Of a stretch of DNA of 44,941 nt, positions 6,657-14,344 are shown in pieces. Position 1 is the stretch's first letter. Each line of letters opens with the position of its first letter. The notes beneath the pieces are model-generated. The model was not told where the DNA came from and did no database searches. It was given only the letters and a program-made list of their open reading frames with translations. This stretch comes from an uncultured Eubacteriales bacterium (lineage in GTDB: Bacteria > Bacillota > Clostridia > Christensenellales > Aristaeellaceae), in the NCBI GenBank assembly GCA_902790525.1, contig CADASI010000027.1, forward strand, positions 1 to 44,941, in the 5' to 3' direction. The translations under genes were made by a program, and so were the position numbers.

Positions 6657-9560
6657 ATGAAAAAGCTGTCGCTCTTGCTGATTTGCCTCATACTGGCGCT
6701 GACGTTCACCGCCTCGATCTCCGAGGGGGCGCAGGCGCCGGAGGAAAAGGTGGTCCGGGTGGGCTGGTACGAATCGGCGTTCCACCGCACGGACCGCTTC
6801 GGGCGGCGCTCCGGCTACGGCTACGAGTACCAGCAGCGGGTGGCCACCTACACCGGCTGGAAGTACGAGTACGTGGAGGGCAGCTGGTCCGAGCTGTTCG
6901 AGATGCTGGTGGCGGGGGAGATCGACCTGCTCTCGGACGTGTCCTTCACCGAGGCGCGCGCGGAGAAGATACTCTATTCCGCCGAGGAGATGGGTTCGGA
7001 GGACTACCATGTCTTCATCGCGCCGGACAACACCGAGATCAGGCCCGATGACTTCTCCACCTTCAACGGCAAGAAGCTGGGCGTCAACAAGAACAGCATA
7101 CAGGAGCAGCTCTTCATCGACTGGGCGAACAAGCACGGCGTGCACCCGGAGATCGTCGAGCTGACGGTCAAGACGCCCGAGATGCTGGACATGCTCATCA
7201 AGGGCGAGATCGACATGCTGGTGACGCTGGACACCTACGGCAACTCCGCCGACGTGGTGCCCGTGTGCAAGGTGGGCGCGGCGAAGTCCTATTTCGGCAT
7301 CAACAAAAACCGGCCCGACATCAAGCAGGACCTGGACGTCGCCATGAACCGAATCCTGGAGGACAACCGGGACTTCAACCAGCAGATGACCGAGCGCTTC
7401 AACAAGGCCAGCGCCATCAACAGCTTCCTCACCGTCGAGGAGAAGGAGTGGCTGGCCAACCACGGCGCGATAAGGGTGGGCTTCCGGGGCAACTACCTGC
7501 CCATGTGCGGGCTCAACGAGACGACGCAGTCCCTCACCGGCGCGCTGCTGGACATACTGACCTTCGCCAGAACCAGCGAAAAGAACGCGGAGCTCACGTT
7601 TGAACCCCGGGCCTTCGACACCCGGGAGGAGGCGCTTCAAGCCATGGCGGCCGGGGAGATCGACTGCCTGTTCCCCATCGCCCTGAGCGCCTACGACGGC
7701 GAGAAGCTGGGGGTCATCGTCTCCGACCCCTTCGTCAGGACCGAGATGTACGCGGCGGTCCGCACCGCAGATCAGCAGGGCGTGTCGCCGGACCGGGAGA
7801 TGATCGTCGCCGTCAACATGAGCAATCCCAACGTCGAAACCTTCCTGATGGACAAGTTCCCCAACTGGAAGACCGCCTACTACAAGGACAGCGAGGCGGC
7901 GTTCCAGGCCGTGGCCGCCGGCGAGGCGGACTGCGTGCTGGTGAGCAACTACCGCTTAAACCGCATGAAGGACATGTGCGACAAGTACAAGCTGTCCACC
8001 CTCGCCACCGGCGAGAGCATGGACCTGTCCTTCGCCGTCCGGCGGGAGGACGACTGCCTGTACTCCATATTCAACAAGATCAGCCGCCTCATCCCGGACG
8101 CCATGGTCAACTCCTCGCTGACCGTCTACTCCTTCACCGACAACCGGGTCACCTTCGGCGACTTCCTGAAGGACAACCTGCCCTTCGTGGTGGCCGCCGT
8201 GGCCATTGTGGTGTCGGTGGTGCTGCTTCTGCTATTGTGGAGCGTGCGCGCCGAGAGCAAGGCCAACGAGGGGCAGCAGATCATCTCCGAGGCGGAGCGC
8301 GACCACCTGACCCGGCTGTACAACCGCAGCTTCTTCATGGTGTACGCCAACCGGCTCTACCGCGAGCACCCGGAGAAGGCCATGGACGCCATCGTGATGA
8401 ACATCGAGCGCTTCCACACGCTCAACACCCTGAACGGCCGCGGCTTCGGCGACGAGGTGCTGCGCACCCTGGGCGGCGAGATCGAGGCCTTCCTCCGGGA
8501 GACCGAGGGCATCGCGGGCCGCACCGAGGGCGACAACTTTGACATCTGCTGCGCCCACCGGGACGACTACCGGGCGCTGCTGGACCGCTTCCAGTCCCGC
8601 ATCAACGCCGCCTTCCGCAATGCGGACATCCGCCTGCGCATGGGCATCATGCCCTGGCAGGAGGGCCTCGGACCGGAGGAGATGTTCGACCGGGCCTGGT
8701 CGGCGTGCAGCATGGCGCGCGGCAACTACAAGACCCGCCTGATGATCTACGACGAGGACCTGCGCCGCCGCGACGAGCTGAACCTGCTGTTGCAGAACGA
8801 CCTGAGCCGCGCGCTGGAGGAGCACGCTCTGCAGGTGTACTACCAGCCCAAGTACAACATACAGTGCGACCCGCCGAAGCTGTCCAGCGCCGAGGCGCTG
8901 GTGCGCTGGCGGCACCCGGAGCTGGGCATGATCTCCCCGAGCGACTTCATCGCCCTGTTCGAGCGCAGCGGCCAGATCAGCGACGTGGACAAGTACGTCT
9001 GGGCGGAGGTCGCCCGGCAGATCGCCGACTGGCGCGACCGCTGCGGCGTGACGCTGCCGGTGTCCGTGAACCTCTCCCGCGTGGACGTGTTTGACCCCGG
9101 CCTGCCCGATACCCTCGACGGGCTCGTGGCCCGGTACGGCCTCGAGCGCAGCGCCCTCAAGCTGGAGGTCACCGAGTCCGCCTACACCGAGAACGCCGAC
9201 CAGCTCATCAGGGTCATTGAGCAGCTGCGGGACAAGGGCTATGAGATCGAGATGGACGACTTCGGCTCCGGCTACTCCTCATTGAACATGCTCTCCTCCA
9301 TGCCCATCGACGTGTTGAAGATGGACATCGCCTTCATACAGAACATCGAGCGCAACGAGAAGGACTTCCGCCTGGTGGAGCTGATCGTGGACATCGCTCG
9401 CTACCTCAGGGTGCCCGTGGTGGCCGAGGGCGTGGAGACCGAAAACCAGCTCAGGCTCCTCCGCGACGCCGGGTGCGACCTGGTGCAGGGCTACTACTTC
9501 TCCCGCCCGCTGCCCGCGGATGACTTTGAGCAGAAGATCCTCGGCATAGAAGATAAATGA
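6657..9560 (+). CDS. Sensor protein: two SBP_bac_3 domains, TM helix, degenerate GGDEF, EAL
   Basis: A 967-residue membrane signalling protein. A signal-anchor or signal peptide (about residues 1-22) is followed by two solute-binding domains of the amino-acid-binding type (about 30-250 and 265-490), a transmembrane helix (about 505-527), a GGDEF domain and a C-terminal EAL domain. The GGDEF signature is replaced by RTEGDNF, so cyclase activity is unlikely. The EAL domain keeps [26 protein letters not shown] and [11 protein letters not shown], so it should hydrolyse cyclic di-GMP. The inferred role is a sensor of an extracellular small molecule that lowers cyclic di-GMP. ATG 6657 is chosen because GGGAG lies eight bases upstream; a GTG three codons earlier is possible. 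Confidence 0.9.
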   Translation: MKKLSLLLICLILALTFTASISEGAQAPEEKVVRVGWYESAFHRTDRFGRRSGYGYEYQQRVATYTGWKYEYVEGSWSELFEMLVAGEIDLLSDVSFTEARAEKILYSAEEMGSEDYHVFIAPDNTEIRPDDFSTFNGKKLGVNKNSIQEQLFIDWANKHGVHPEIVELTVKTPEMLDMLIKGEIDMLVTLDTYGNSADVVPVCKVGAAKSYFGINKNRPDIKQDLDVAMNRILEDNRDFNQQMTERFNKASAINSFLTVEEKEWLANHGAIRVGFRGNYLPMCGLNETTQSLTGALLDILTFARTSEKNAELTFEPRAFDTREEALQAMAAGEIDCLFPIALSAYDGEKLGVIVSDPFVRTEMYAAVRTADQQGVSPDREMIVAVNMSNPNVETFLMDKFPNWKTAYYKDSEAAFQAVAAGEADCVLVSNYRLNRMKDMCDKYKLSTLATGESMDLSFAVRREDDCLYSIFNKISRLIPDAMVNSSLTVYSFTDNRVTFGDFLKDNLPFVVAAVAIVVSVVLLLLLWSVRAESKANEGQQIISEAERDHLTRLYNRSFFMVYANRLYREHPEKAMDAIVMNIERFHTLNTLNGRGFGDEVLRTLGGEIEAFLRETEGIAGRTEGDNFDICCAHRDDYRALLDRFQSRINAAFRNADIRLRMGIMPWQEGLGPEEMFDRAWSACSMARGNYKTRLMIYDEDLRRRDELNLLLQNDLSRALEEHALQVYYQPKYNIQCDPPKLSSAEALVRWRHPELGMISPSDFIALFERSGQISDVDKYVWAEVARQIADWRDRCGVTLPVSVNLSRVDVFDPGLPDTLDGLVARYGLERSALKLEVTESAYTENADQLIRVIEQLRDKGYEIEMDDFGSGYSSLNMLSSMPIDVLKMDIAFIQNIERNEKDFRLVELIVDIARYLRVPVVAEGVETENQLRLLRDAGCDLVQGYYFSRPLPADDFEQKILGIEDK

Positions 9561-9584
9561 CCCGCGGCGCAGGCGCGAACAATC

Positions 9585-9613
9585 CAATCCCCGCTTCGGC
9601 GGGGATTGTCCTT
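9585..9613 (+). terminator. UUCG-loop terminator
   Basis: A perfect 10-bp stem, CAATCCCCGC (9585-9594) with GCGGGGATTG (9599-9608), is closed by a TTCG tetraloop and followed by TCCTTT. It ends the EAL gene transcript. Confidence 0.75.
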
Positions 9614-9622
9614 TGGGAACGG

Positions 9623-9651
9623 TTGCTTTTGCTTTTTTTCTGCGCTATAAT
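9623..9651 (+). promoter_or_regulatory. Promoter of the vapBC-like pair
   Basis: TTGCTT (9623-9628) and TATAAT (9646-9651) have a 17-base spacer. The -10 is 22 bases before the antitoxin start, so autorepressor binding near it is plausible. Confidence 0.7.
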
Positions 9652-9673
9652 ATATCCGAAGGGAGGCGTTCGC

Positions 9674-9907
9674 ATGGAAGCTGTCAGATTGAACAGGACC
9701 GGCAACAGGCAGAACATCGACTTGCCGGAGACGATGAATTTCTCTGAGGATGATTTGTGCGCCGCCAAGATCGGAGAGGCGGTTATCATCATGCCGAGAA
9801 AGAGCGTTCGCGCCATCATGCGCCGGGGACTGAACGGTTTTACGCCGGATTGCTTCGCGGATGGACGAGGCCCGCTGGTTTCAAAACATACGCCTGAGGT
9901 GGAATGA
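9674..9907 (+). CDS. VapB-type antitoxin (AbrB-like)
   Basis: A 77-residue protein whose first ~45 residues look like a swapped-hairpin AbrB/VapB DNA-binding domain: a short strand with NRQNIDLPE, then a second strand GEAVIIMPR. The C-terminal tail is polar and would be the toxin-binding part. ATG 9674 follows GGGAGGCG at ideal spacing; an upstream in-frame start at 9557 runs through the preceding terminator and is rejected. It sits 31 bases before the PIN-domain toxin gene, the standard antitoxin-first order. In known VapBC pairs the antitoxin blocks the toxin and represses the operon. Confidence 0.75.
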   Translation: MEAVRLNRTGNRQNIDLPETMNFSEDDLCAAKIGEAVIIMPRKSVRAIMRRGLNGFTPDCFADGRGPLVSKHTPEVE

Positions 9908-9938
9908 CCGGCACAGAACTGTTGAGGTGTTTGCTTAG

Positions 9939-10340
9939 ATGTACATGCTGGATACAAACGTATTGATCTATGCCATGCGGCATCCCGACGATCAGATTTG
10001 CGACAGGCTGATTGAACACGCGGCGGCAGATTTGTGCGTTTCCGCGATTACCTACGCGGAGCTTGAGCTGGGCATTCTCCGCTCTTCAAATCCACTCAGA
10101 AACCGGCAAGCGCTGATCGCTACGCTCGCCGGGGTGGAGATCGTTGATTTTGATACGAAGGCAGCCGTGGAATTTGCACGGATAAAGGATGCGCTGATGC
10201 GATGCGGCACGGTCATTGAGGATATGGATATGCTCATTGGCGCCCACGCGGTTGCGCTCGGGTGTACTCTGGTGACAAATAACACAAAGCACTTTGCCAG
10301 GATCGAGGGATTGAACCTTGAGGATTGGCTGGAACGATGA
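9939..10340 (+). CDS. VapC-type PIN-domain ribonuclease toxin
   Basis: A 133-residue PIN-domain protein. The acidic metal-binding residues of the family are visible: MLDTN at the N-terminus (Asp5), YAELELG (Glu near 41), and DMDMLIGAHA (Asp near 96-98). It ends with the usual LVTNNTKHFARIEGL. VapC toxins cut RNA, often tRNA or rRNA, to slow growth; the target here is unknown. GAGGTG lies about nine bases before the ATG. The gene looks intact and pairs with the antitoxin just upstream. Confidence 0.88.
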   Translation: MYMLDTNVLIYAMRHPDDQICDRLIEHAAADLCVSAITYAELELGILRSSNPLRNRQALIATLAGVEIVDFDTKAAVEFARIKDALMRCGTVIEDMDMLIGAHAVALGCTLVTNNTKHFARIEGLNLEDWLER

Positions 10341-10411
10341 TTGAACGGTATTCTGCCGATTTCCTGTCAATATGGTTCGTATTTACCCCCGTTAAGAGTT
10401 TGTGACGGGCA

Positions 10412-10440
10412 TTGACAATCGCTTACGATTGACCTATAAT
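10412..10440 (+). promoter_or_regulatory. Consensus promoter of the aromatic amino acid operon
   Basis: TTGACA (10412-10417) and TATAAT (10435-10440) are perfect consensus boxes with a 17-base spacer. A promoter this strong, with control applied downstream by a terminator, suits an attenuated operon. Bases 10341-10652 hold this promoter, the leader peptide and the attenuator, and no other gene. Confidence 0.9.
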
Positions 10441-10479
10441 TTATCCAACTAAAGTATTGAAACCCGGAGGCAACGGATT

Positions 10480-10536
10480 GTGGGCATGAATCGCGCGTAC
10501 AGCTATTACTTTTACTTTATCGGCTTTTGCAGATAG
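10480..10536 (+). CDS. Tyr/Phe-rich leader peptide of the aro operon
   Basis: A short reading frame encodes (VG)MNRAYSYYFYFIGFCR. Of the 16 residues after the ATG at 10486, four are Tyr and three are Phe, five of them in a run interrupted by no other residue (YYFYF). GGAGG at 10466-10470 favours the GTG at 10480 (nine-base spacing) over the ATG at 10486 (fifteen bases). It ends about 45 bases before a strong terminator and lies upstream of aroF, the first enzyme of aromatic synthesis. This is the arrangement of ribosome-mediated attenuation: when Tyr- or Phe-charged tRNA is scarce, stalling at these codons would favour an antiterminator. Function is inferred from architecture. Confidence 0.85.
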   Translation: MGMNRAYSYYFYFIGFCR

Positions 10537-10580
10537 AGAGCTTTGCTGTACCACTGATTTTCAAGCCACAACTTGTAAAG

Positions 10581-10616
10581 CGGTCCCGCAGTAAAACTCA
10601 CTGCGGGGCCGTTTTT
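10581..10616 (+). terminator. Attenuator terminator of the aro operon
   Basis: CGGTCCCGCAGT (10581-10592) pairs with ACTGCGGGGCCG (10600-10611), 12 bp with one G-U, followed by TTTTT. It lies between the leader peptide and aroF. A small competing helix, GCTTTGC (10540-10546) with GTAAAGC (10575-10581), touches its base, but a full antiterminator could not be settled by eye. Confidence 0.85.
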
Positions 10617-10652
10617 CAATGGCCTTCGGCCAATTAAAGGGGGATTTGCGGC

Positions 10653-11657
10653 ATGATCATCTTATTGAAGGACAGGGTCAACGAAAAGCAGGTGGCGAAC
10701 CTGACCAACTGGCTGGAGCACTCGGGCTTCCAGCTGCACATCTCCAAGGGCGCGCATCAGACCATCATCGGCCTGATCGGCGACACCAGCCGGGTGGACA
10801 TGGACCTGATCAGCTCGCTGGACATCGTGGACCGGGTGCAGCGCATCCAGGAGCCCTTCAAGTCCGCCAACCGCAAGTTCCACGAGGACGACACGGTGAT
10901 CGACGTCGGCGGCGTGAAGATCGGCGGCGGCCACTTCCAGATCATCGCGGGGCCGTGCTCGGTGGAGAACCGGGAGCAGATCATCTCCGTGGCGCAGGCC
11001 GTCAAGCGCGGCGGCGCGGGCATGCTGCGCGGCGGCGCGTTCAAGCCCCGCACCTCGCCCTACGCCTTCCAGGGGCTGCACGAAAAGGGGCTGGAGCTCT
11101 TGAAGGAGGCCAAGGCCGCCACGGGGCTGCCCATCGTGACGGAGATCATGGAGGCCGCCCACCTGCCGCTGTTCGAGGACGTGGATGTGATACAGGTCGG
11201 CGCCCGCAACATGCAGAACTTCGAGCTTCTCAAAGAGCTGGGCCAGACCCGCAAGACCGTCCTCTTAAAGCGCGGCCTGGCGAACACGCTGGAGGAGCTT
11301 CTGATGAGCGCCGAGTACATCATGGCCGGGGGCAACGCGAACGTGATACTGTGCGAGCGCGGCATCCGCACCTTTGAGACCTACACCCGCAACACGCTGG
11401 ACCTCTCGGCGGTGCCGGTGCTGCGAAAGCTCACGCACCTGCCCATCGTGGTGGACCCCAGCCACGGCACCGGCCACGCGGAGTACGTGCCCGCCATGGC
11501 CATGGCCGCCACCGTCGCCGGGGCGGACGGGCTGATCATCGAGGTCCACAACGACCCGCCCCACGCGCTGTGCGACGGCAAGCAGTCGCTCACGCCGGAG
11601 CAGTTCGAGGCGCTGGCGCAGCGCATCGAGGCCGTGCGACCCTACGCGGTCAGATAG
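10653..11657 (+). CDS. aroF: 3-deoxy-7-phosphoheptulonate synthase (DAHP synthase, type I beta)
   Basis: A 334-residue enzyme joining phosphoenolpyruvate and erythrose-4-phosphate, the first step of the shikimate pathway. The first ~70 residues ([20 protein letters not shown]) form the ferredoxin-like regulatory domain of the I-beta subgroup, which in known members mediates feedback by Tyr or Phe. The barrel then shows [40 protein letters not shown] and [10 protein letters not shown], all family hallmarks. The ATG is preceded by AGGGGGA. It is the first structural gene of the operon, right after the attenuator, with tyrA 12 bases downstream. The symbol aroF follows common Firmicute usage; aroA(G) or aroG are also used. 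Confidence 0.95.
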   Translation: MIILLKDRVNEKQVANLTNWLEHSGFQLHISKGAHQTIIGLIGDTSRVDMDLISSLDIVDRVQRIQEPFKSANRKFHEDDTVIDVGGVKIGGGHFQIIAGPCSVENREQIISVAQAVKRGGAGMLRGGAFKPRTSPYAFQGLHEKGLELLKEAKAATGLPIVTEIMEAAHLPLFEDVDVIQVGARNMQNFELLKELGQTRKTVLLKRGLANTLEELLMSAEYIMAGGNANVILCERGIRTFETYTRNTLDLSAVPVLRKLTHLPIVVDPSHGTGHAEYVPAMAMAATVAGADGLIIEVHNDPPHALCDGKQSLTPEQFEALAQRIEAVRPYAVR

Positions 11658-11669
11658 GAGGAGGTCACC

Positions 11670-12500
11670 ATGAAGATCGGCATCATCGGACTGGGACTGA
11701 TCGGCGGCTCGCTGGCGATGAGCATCCGCCGCCACACCGAGCACACGGTGTTCGGCTACGACATCGACCCGGACACCATGCTCCGGGCCAGGGCCACCGA
11801 GGCCATACACGACACGCTGGACGCCGACACGCTGCCCGCCTGCGACATCGTGCTGGTGGCGCTGTTTCCACAGCTCTGCGCGGACTGGATCATCGCCCAC
11901 GCGGACCGGTTCGGCCCCCGGACGCTGGTCATCGACTGCGCCGGCGTCAAGCGCCACGTGTGCCGCCAGGTGGAGCCCGTCGCCGCGAAGCACCGCTTTA
12001 CCTACATCGGCGGGCACCCCATGGCCGGCCGGGAGTTCTCCGGCTTTGCCAACGCCCGGGGGAACCTGTTTGAAAACGCCAGCATGATCCTCTGTCCCGC
12101 CGCGGGGGTGGACATCGAGGCGCGCGAGACCGCCAAGGCGTTCTTCCTTGAGGCTGGGTTCCGCATGGTGCGCTTCTGCACCCCCGAGGCCCACGACCAG
12201 ATGATCGCCTACACCAGCCAGCTCGCGCACGTGGTGTCCGGCGCCTACGTCAAAAACCCCCTTTCCGCCGAGCACAAGGGCTTCTCCGCGGGCAGCTTCC
12301 TCGACATGACCCGCGTCGCCCGCATGAACGAGGTCATGTGGACCGAGCTGTTCCTCGAAAACGACGACCTGCTGCTGCCCGCCCTCGACGATCTCATCAT
12401 GCGCCTCAACCAGTACCGCGACGCCCTCGCCTCCCGCGACCCCGCCACGCTCGAGCCCGTGCTGCGGGAGGGAAGGGTGTGCAAGGAGAGGCTGGACTGA
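11670..12500 (+). CDS. tyrA: Prephenate dehydrogenase
   Basis: A 276-residue oxidoreductase converting prephenate to 4-hydroxyphenylpyruvate, the tyrosine branch. It begins with the NAD(P)-binding GLGLIGGSLA glycine motif, and shows the substrate-site GGHPMAGRE near residue 112 and HDQMIAYTSQLAH in the helical C-terminal domain. At this length it lacks the C-terminal ACT domain many Firmicute TyrA proteins carry, so feedback by tyrosine may be absent or act elsewhere. GGAGG precedes the ATG. The stop codon runs straight into a 7-base tandem repeat array; the last codons (KERLD) look native. Confidence 0.94.
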   Translation: MKIGIIGLGLIGGSLAMSIRRHTEHTVFGYDIDPDTMLRARATEAIHDTLDADTLPACDIVLVALFPQLCADWIIAHADRFGPRTLVIDCAGVKRHVCRQVEPVAAKHRFTYIGGHPMAGREFSGFANARGNLFENASMILCPAAGVDIEARETAKAFFLEAGFRMVRFCTPEAHDQMIAYTSQLAHVVSGAYVKNPLSAEHKGFSAGSFLDMTRVARMNEVMWTELFLENDDLLLPALDDLIMRLNQYRDALASRDPATLEPVLREGRVCKERLD

Positions 12501-12773
12501 GTACAGAGTACAGAGTGCAGAGTACAGAGTGCAGAGTACAGAGTGCAGAGTACAGAGTGCAGAGTACAGAGTGCAGAGTACAGAGTGCAGAGTACAGAGA
12601 GGAGAGTGGAGAGAGCGGATGTTGTAGGGGCGATGCCCTCATCGCCCGGCGGAGCGCCGTAGGGACGCCATTTATGGCGTCCGCGAGCGGCGAGAGGTCG
12701 TCCCCTATAATCAAAAGAAATCCGCAAGGATTTCCTCCAAAACTGCACTCTGCACTCTGCACTCTCCACTCTC
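12500..12773. repeat. Inverted heptamer-repeat element (GTACAGA/GTGCAGA)
   Basis: This fills the gap between tyrA and the GNAT gene. Bases ~12500-12607 are a tandem array of alternating 7-mers GTACAGA and GTGCAGA. Bases 12743-12773 carry the inverse array (TGCACTC words). The core between holds smaller palindromes: GGACGCCAT-TT-ATGGCGTCC at 12663-12682, and GAAATCC-GCAA-GGATTTC at about 12718-12735. The inverted arms could form a long stem in the operon mRNA. No gene is seen in it; translated frames are repetitive artefacts. Confidence 0.85.
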
Positions 12774-12813
12774 ACCGCAGACCATCTTCCCGACCTTTCG
12801 GAGACATACCGAT

Positions 12814-13275
12814 ATGAACCTACATCTCAAGCGCGCCCAGCTCTCGGACGCGGAGGCGATGCACCATATGCAGGTCGAGGCTTTCGCGCCGCTGCTGGCG
12901 AAGTATCACGACACGGCCATCAGCCCCGCCTGCGAGAGCGTCCAGCGGGTGCGGGAGAAGATCGTCACGAGCCGGTACTACTTCATCATGGACGGCCCCC
13001 GGGCGGTGGGCGGCATCCGGGTGGTGGACCACGGCGACGAACGCCCCAAGGTGATCTCCCCGCTGTTCATATTATGGGAGTATCAGAACCGCGGGCTCGC
13101 GCAGATGGCCGTCCGCGAGGCGGAGCGCCTGCACGGCGCGCACCACTGGCGGCTGGACACCATACTCGAGGAGCCGGGCAACTGCCATCTCTACGAAAAG
13201 CTGGGCTACCGCCGCACCGGGAAGGCGCAGCGCGTCCGCCCGAACATGACCATCGTGGACTATGAAAAGGAATGA
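12814..13275 (+). CDS. GNAT family N-acetyltransferase within the aro operon
   Basis: A 153-residue single-domain GNAT protein. The core is visible: VGGIRVVDHG (strand 4), then VISPLFILWEYQNRGLAQMAVREAE, in which QNRGLA is the acetyl-CoA pyrophosphate loop, and NCHLYEKLGYRRTGK near the C-terminus. The substrate is unknown. It sits between tyrA and aroB in the same direction, and its stop overlaps the longest possible aroB frame, so it is co-transcribed with the aromatic genes. Whether it acts on an aromatic compound or is simply carried along cannot be told from sequence. Confidence 0.85.
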   Translation: MNLHLKRAQLSDAEAMHHMQVEAFAPLLAKYHDTAISPACESVQRVREKIVTSRYYFIMDGPRAVGGIRVVDHGDERPKVISPLFILWEYQNRGLAQMAVREAERLHGAHHWRLDTILEEPGNCHLYEKLGYRRTGKAQRVRPNMTIVDYEKE

Positions 13276-13279
13276 TCGC

Positions 13280-14344
13280 ATGCGCACCGTACACATCGAC
13301 GCCTCCACGCGCTACGACGTGCTGATCGGGGCAGACCTCATCGACCGCGCCGGGGCACTGACCGCCGGGGCCGTGAAGCCCTGCAAATGCGCCATCGTGG
13401 CCGACGACACCGTGGACGCCCTCTACGGGGCGCGGGTGCTGGACAGCTTTAAGGCCGCGGGCTTTGACGCGGTGAAGGTCAGCTTCCCCGCCGGGGAGGG
13501 CTCCAAGCACATCGGCACGCTGTCGGACATCCTCGAATTCCTGGCGGAGCGCCGCCTGACCCGCACAGACCTGGTGGTCGCCCTGGGCGGCGGGGTGACC
13601 GGCGACATGGCGGGCTTCGCGGCGGCGGTGTACGCCCGGGGCATACGGTTTGTGCAGATCCCCACCACGCTGCTGGCGGCGGTGGACTCCTCCGTGGGCG
13701 GCAAGACGGCCATCGACCTGCGGGCCGGCAAGAACCTGGCCGGGGCGTTTCACCAGCCCAGCCTGGTGATCACCGACACGGACGTGATACGCGCCCTGCC
13801 CCCGGAGCAGCTCGCCTGCGGCGCGGCGGAGGTCATCAAGTACGGCGTGCTGTACGACGAAAAGCTGTTCGCCCGGCTGGAAAACGGCGACTGGCACGCC
13901 GACATGGACGCGGTGATCGAGCGGTGCGTCCGGTGGAAGCGCGACGTGATGGCCGAGGACGAGTTCGACACCGGCAGCCGCGCGTTTCTGAACCTGGGCC
14001 ACACCTTCGGCCACGCCATCGAGCAGTGCTCCGGGCTGTCGGTCACCCACGGCCAGGGCGTCGCCGTGGGCATGCTGATGGCCGCGATGTCGGCGGGCTG
14101 CCCGGACGCCATGGTGCAAAGGCTGGCGGCCTGCATCCGCGCCAACGGACTGTCCACCCACTGCCCCTACCCGGCGCGGGCGCTTGCCGAGGCGGCGCTT
14201 ACGGACAAGAAGCGCGCGGGCGATACCATCACGCTGGTGCTGCCGGAGCGCATCGGCAAATGCTACCTCAAGAAGATCCCCGTCGGGGAGTTACAGGGCT
14301 GGTTTGAGCGGGCCCTCGAAAGACAGGGGGCGCTGGGGCTGTGA
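13280..14344 (+). CDS. aroB: 3-dehydroquinate synthase
   Basis: A 354-residue NAD-dependent cyclase making 3-dehydroquinate from DAHP, the second pathway step. It shows GGGVTGDMAGFAAAVYARGI, the IPTTLLAAVDSSVGGKTAID signature, CGAAEVIKYGVL and the zinc-ligand GHTFGHAIE. ATG 13280 is preferred over 13262 because GGAA lies about nine bases before it and it avoids overlapping the GNAT gene; the difference is six residues. Its end overlaps the start of aroA by four bases (GTGA), which suggests translational coupling. Confidence 0.95.
   Translation: MRTVHIDASTRYDVLIGADLIDRAGALTAGAVKPCKCAIVADDTVDALYGARVLDSFKAAGFDAVKVSFPAGEGSKHIGTLSDILEFLAERRLTRTDLVVALGGGVTGDMAGFAAAVYARGIRFVQIPTTLLAAVDSSVGGKTAIDLRAGKNLAGAFHQPSLVITDTDVIRALPPEQLACGAAEVIKYGVLYDEKLFARLENGDWHADMDAVIERCVRWKRDVMAEDEFDTGSRAFLNLGHTFGHAIEQCSGLSVTHGQGVAVGMLMAAMSAGCPDAMVQRLAACIRANGLSTHCPYPARALAEAALTDKKRAGDTITLVLPERIGKCYLKKIPVGELQGWFERALERQGALGL

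Noticed and set aside
10441-10652. A T-box riboswitch controlling aroF
   Set aside because: The conserved T-box sequence and specifier-loop layout were not found, whereas a ribosome site, aromatic leader peptide and terminator are all present.
12500-12773. A possible CRISPR array in the tandem repeats
   Set aside because: The unit is 7 bases and continuous, with no spacers and no cas genes nearby.
12245-12775. Open frames translating the 12.5 kb repeat
   Set aside because: They encode monotonous peptides such as TLHSVLCTLYSALC, which are translations of the tandem repeat and lack a ribosome site.
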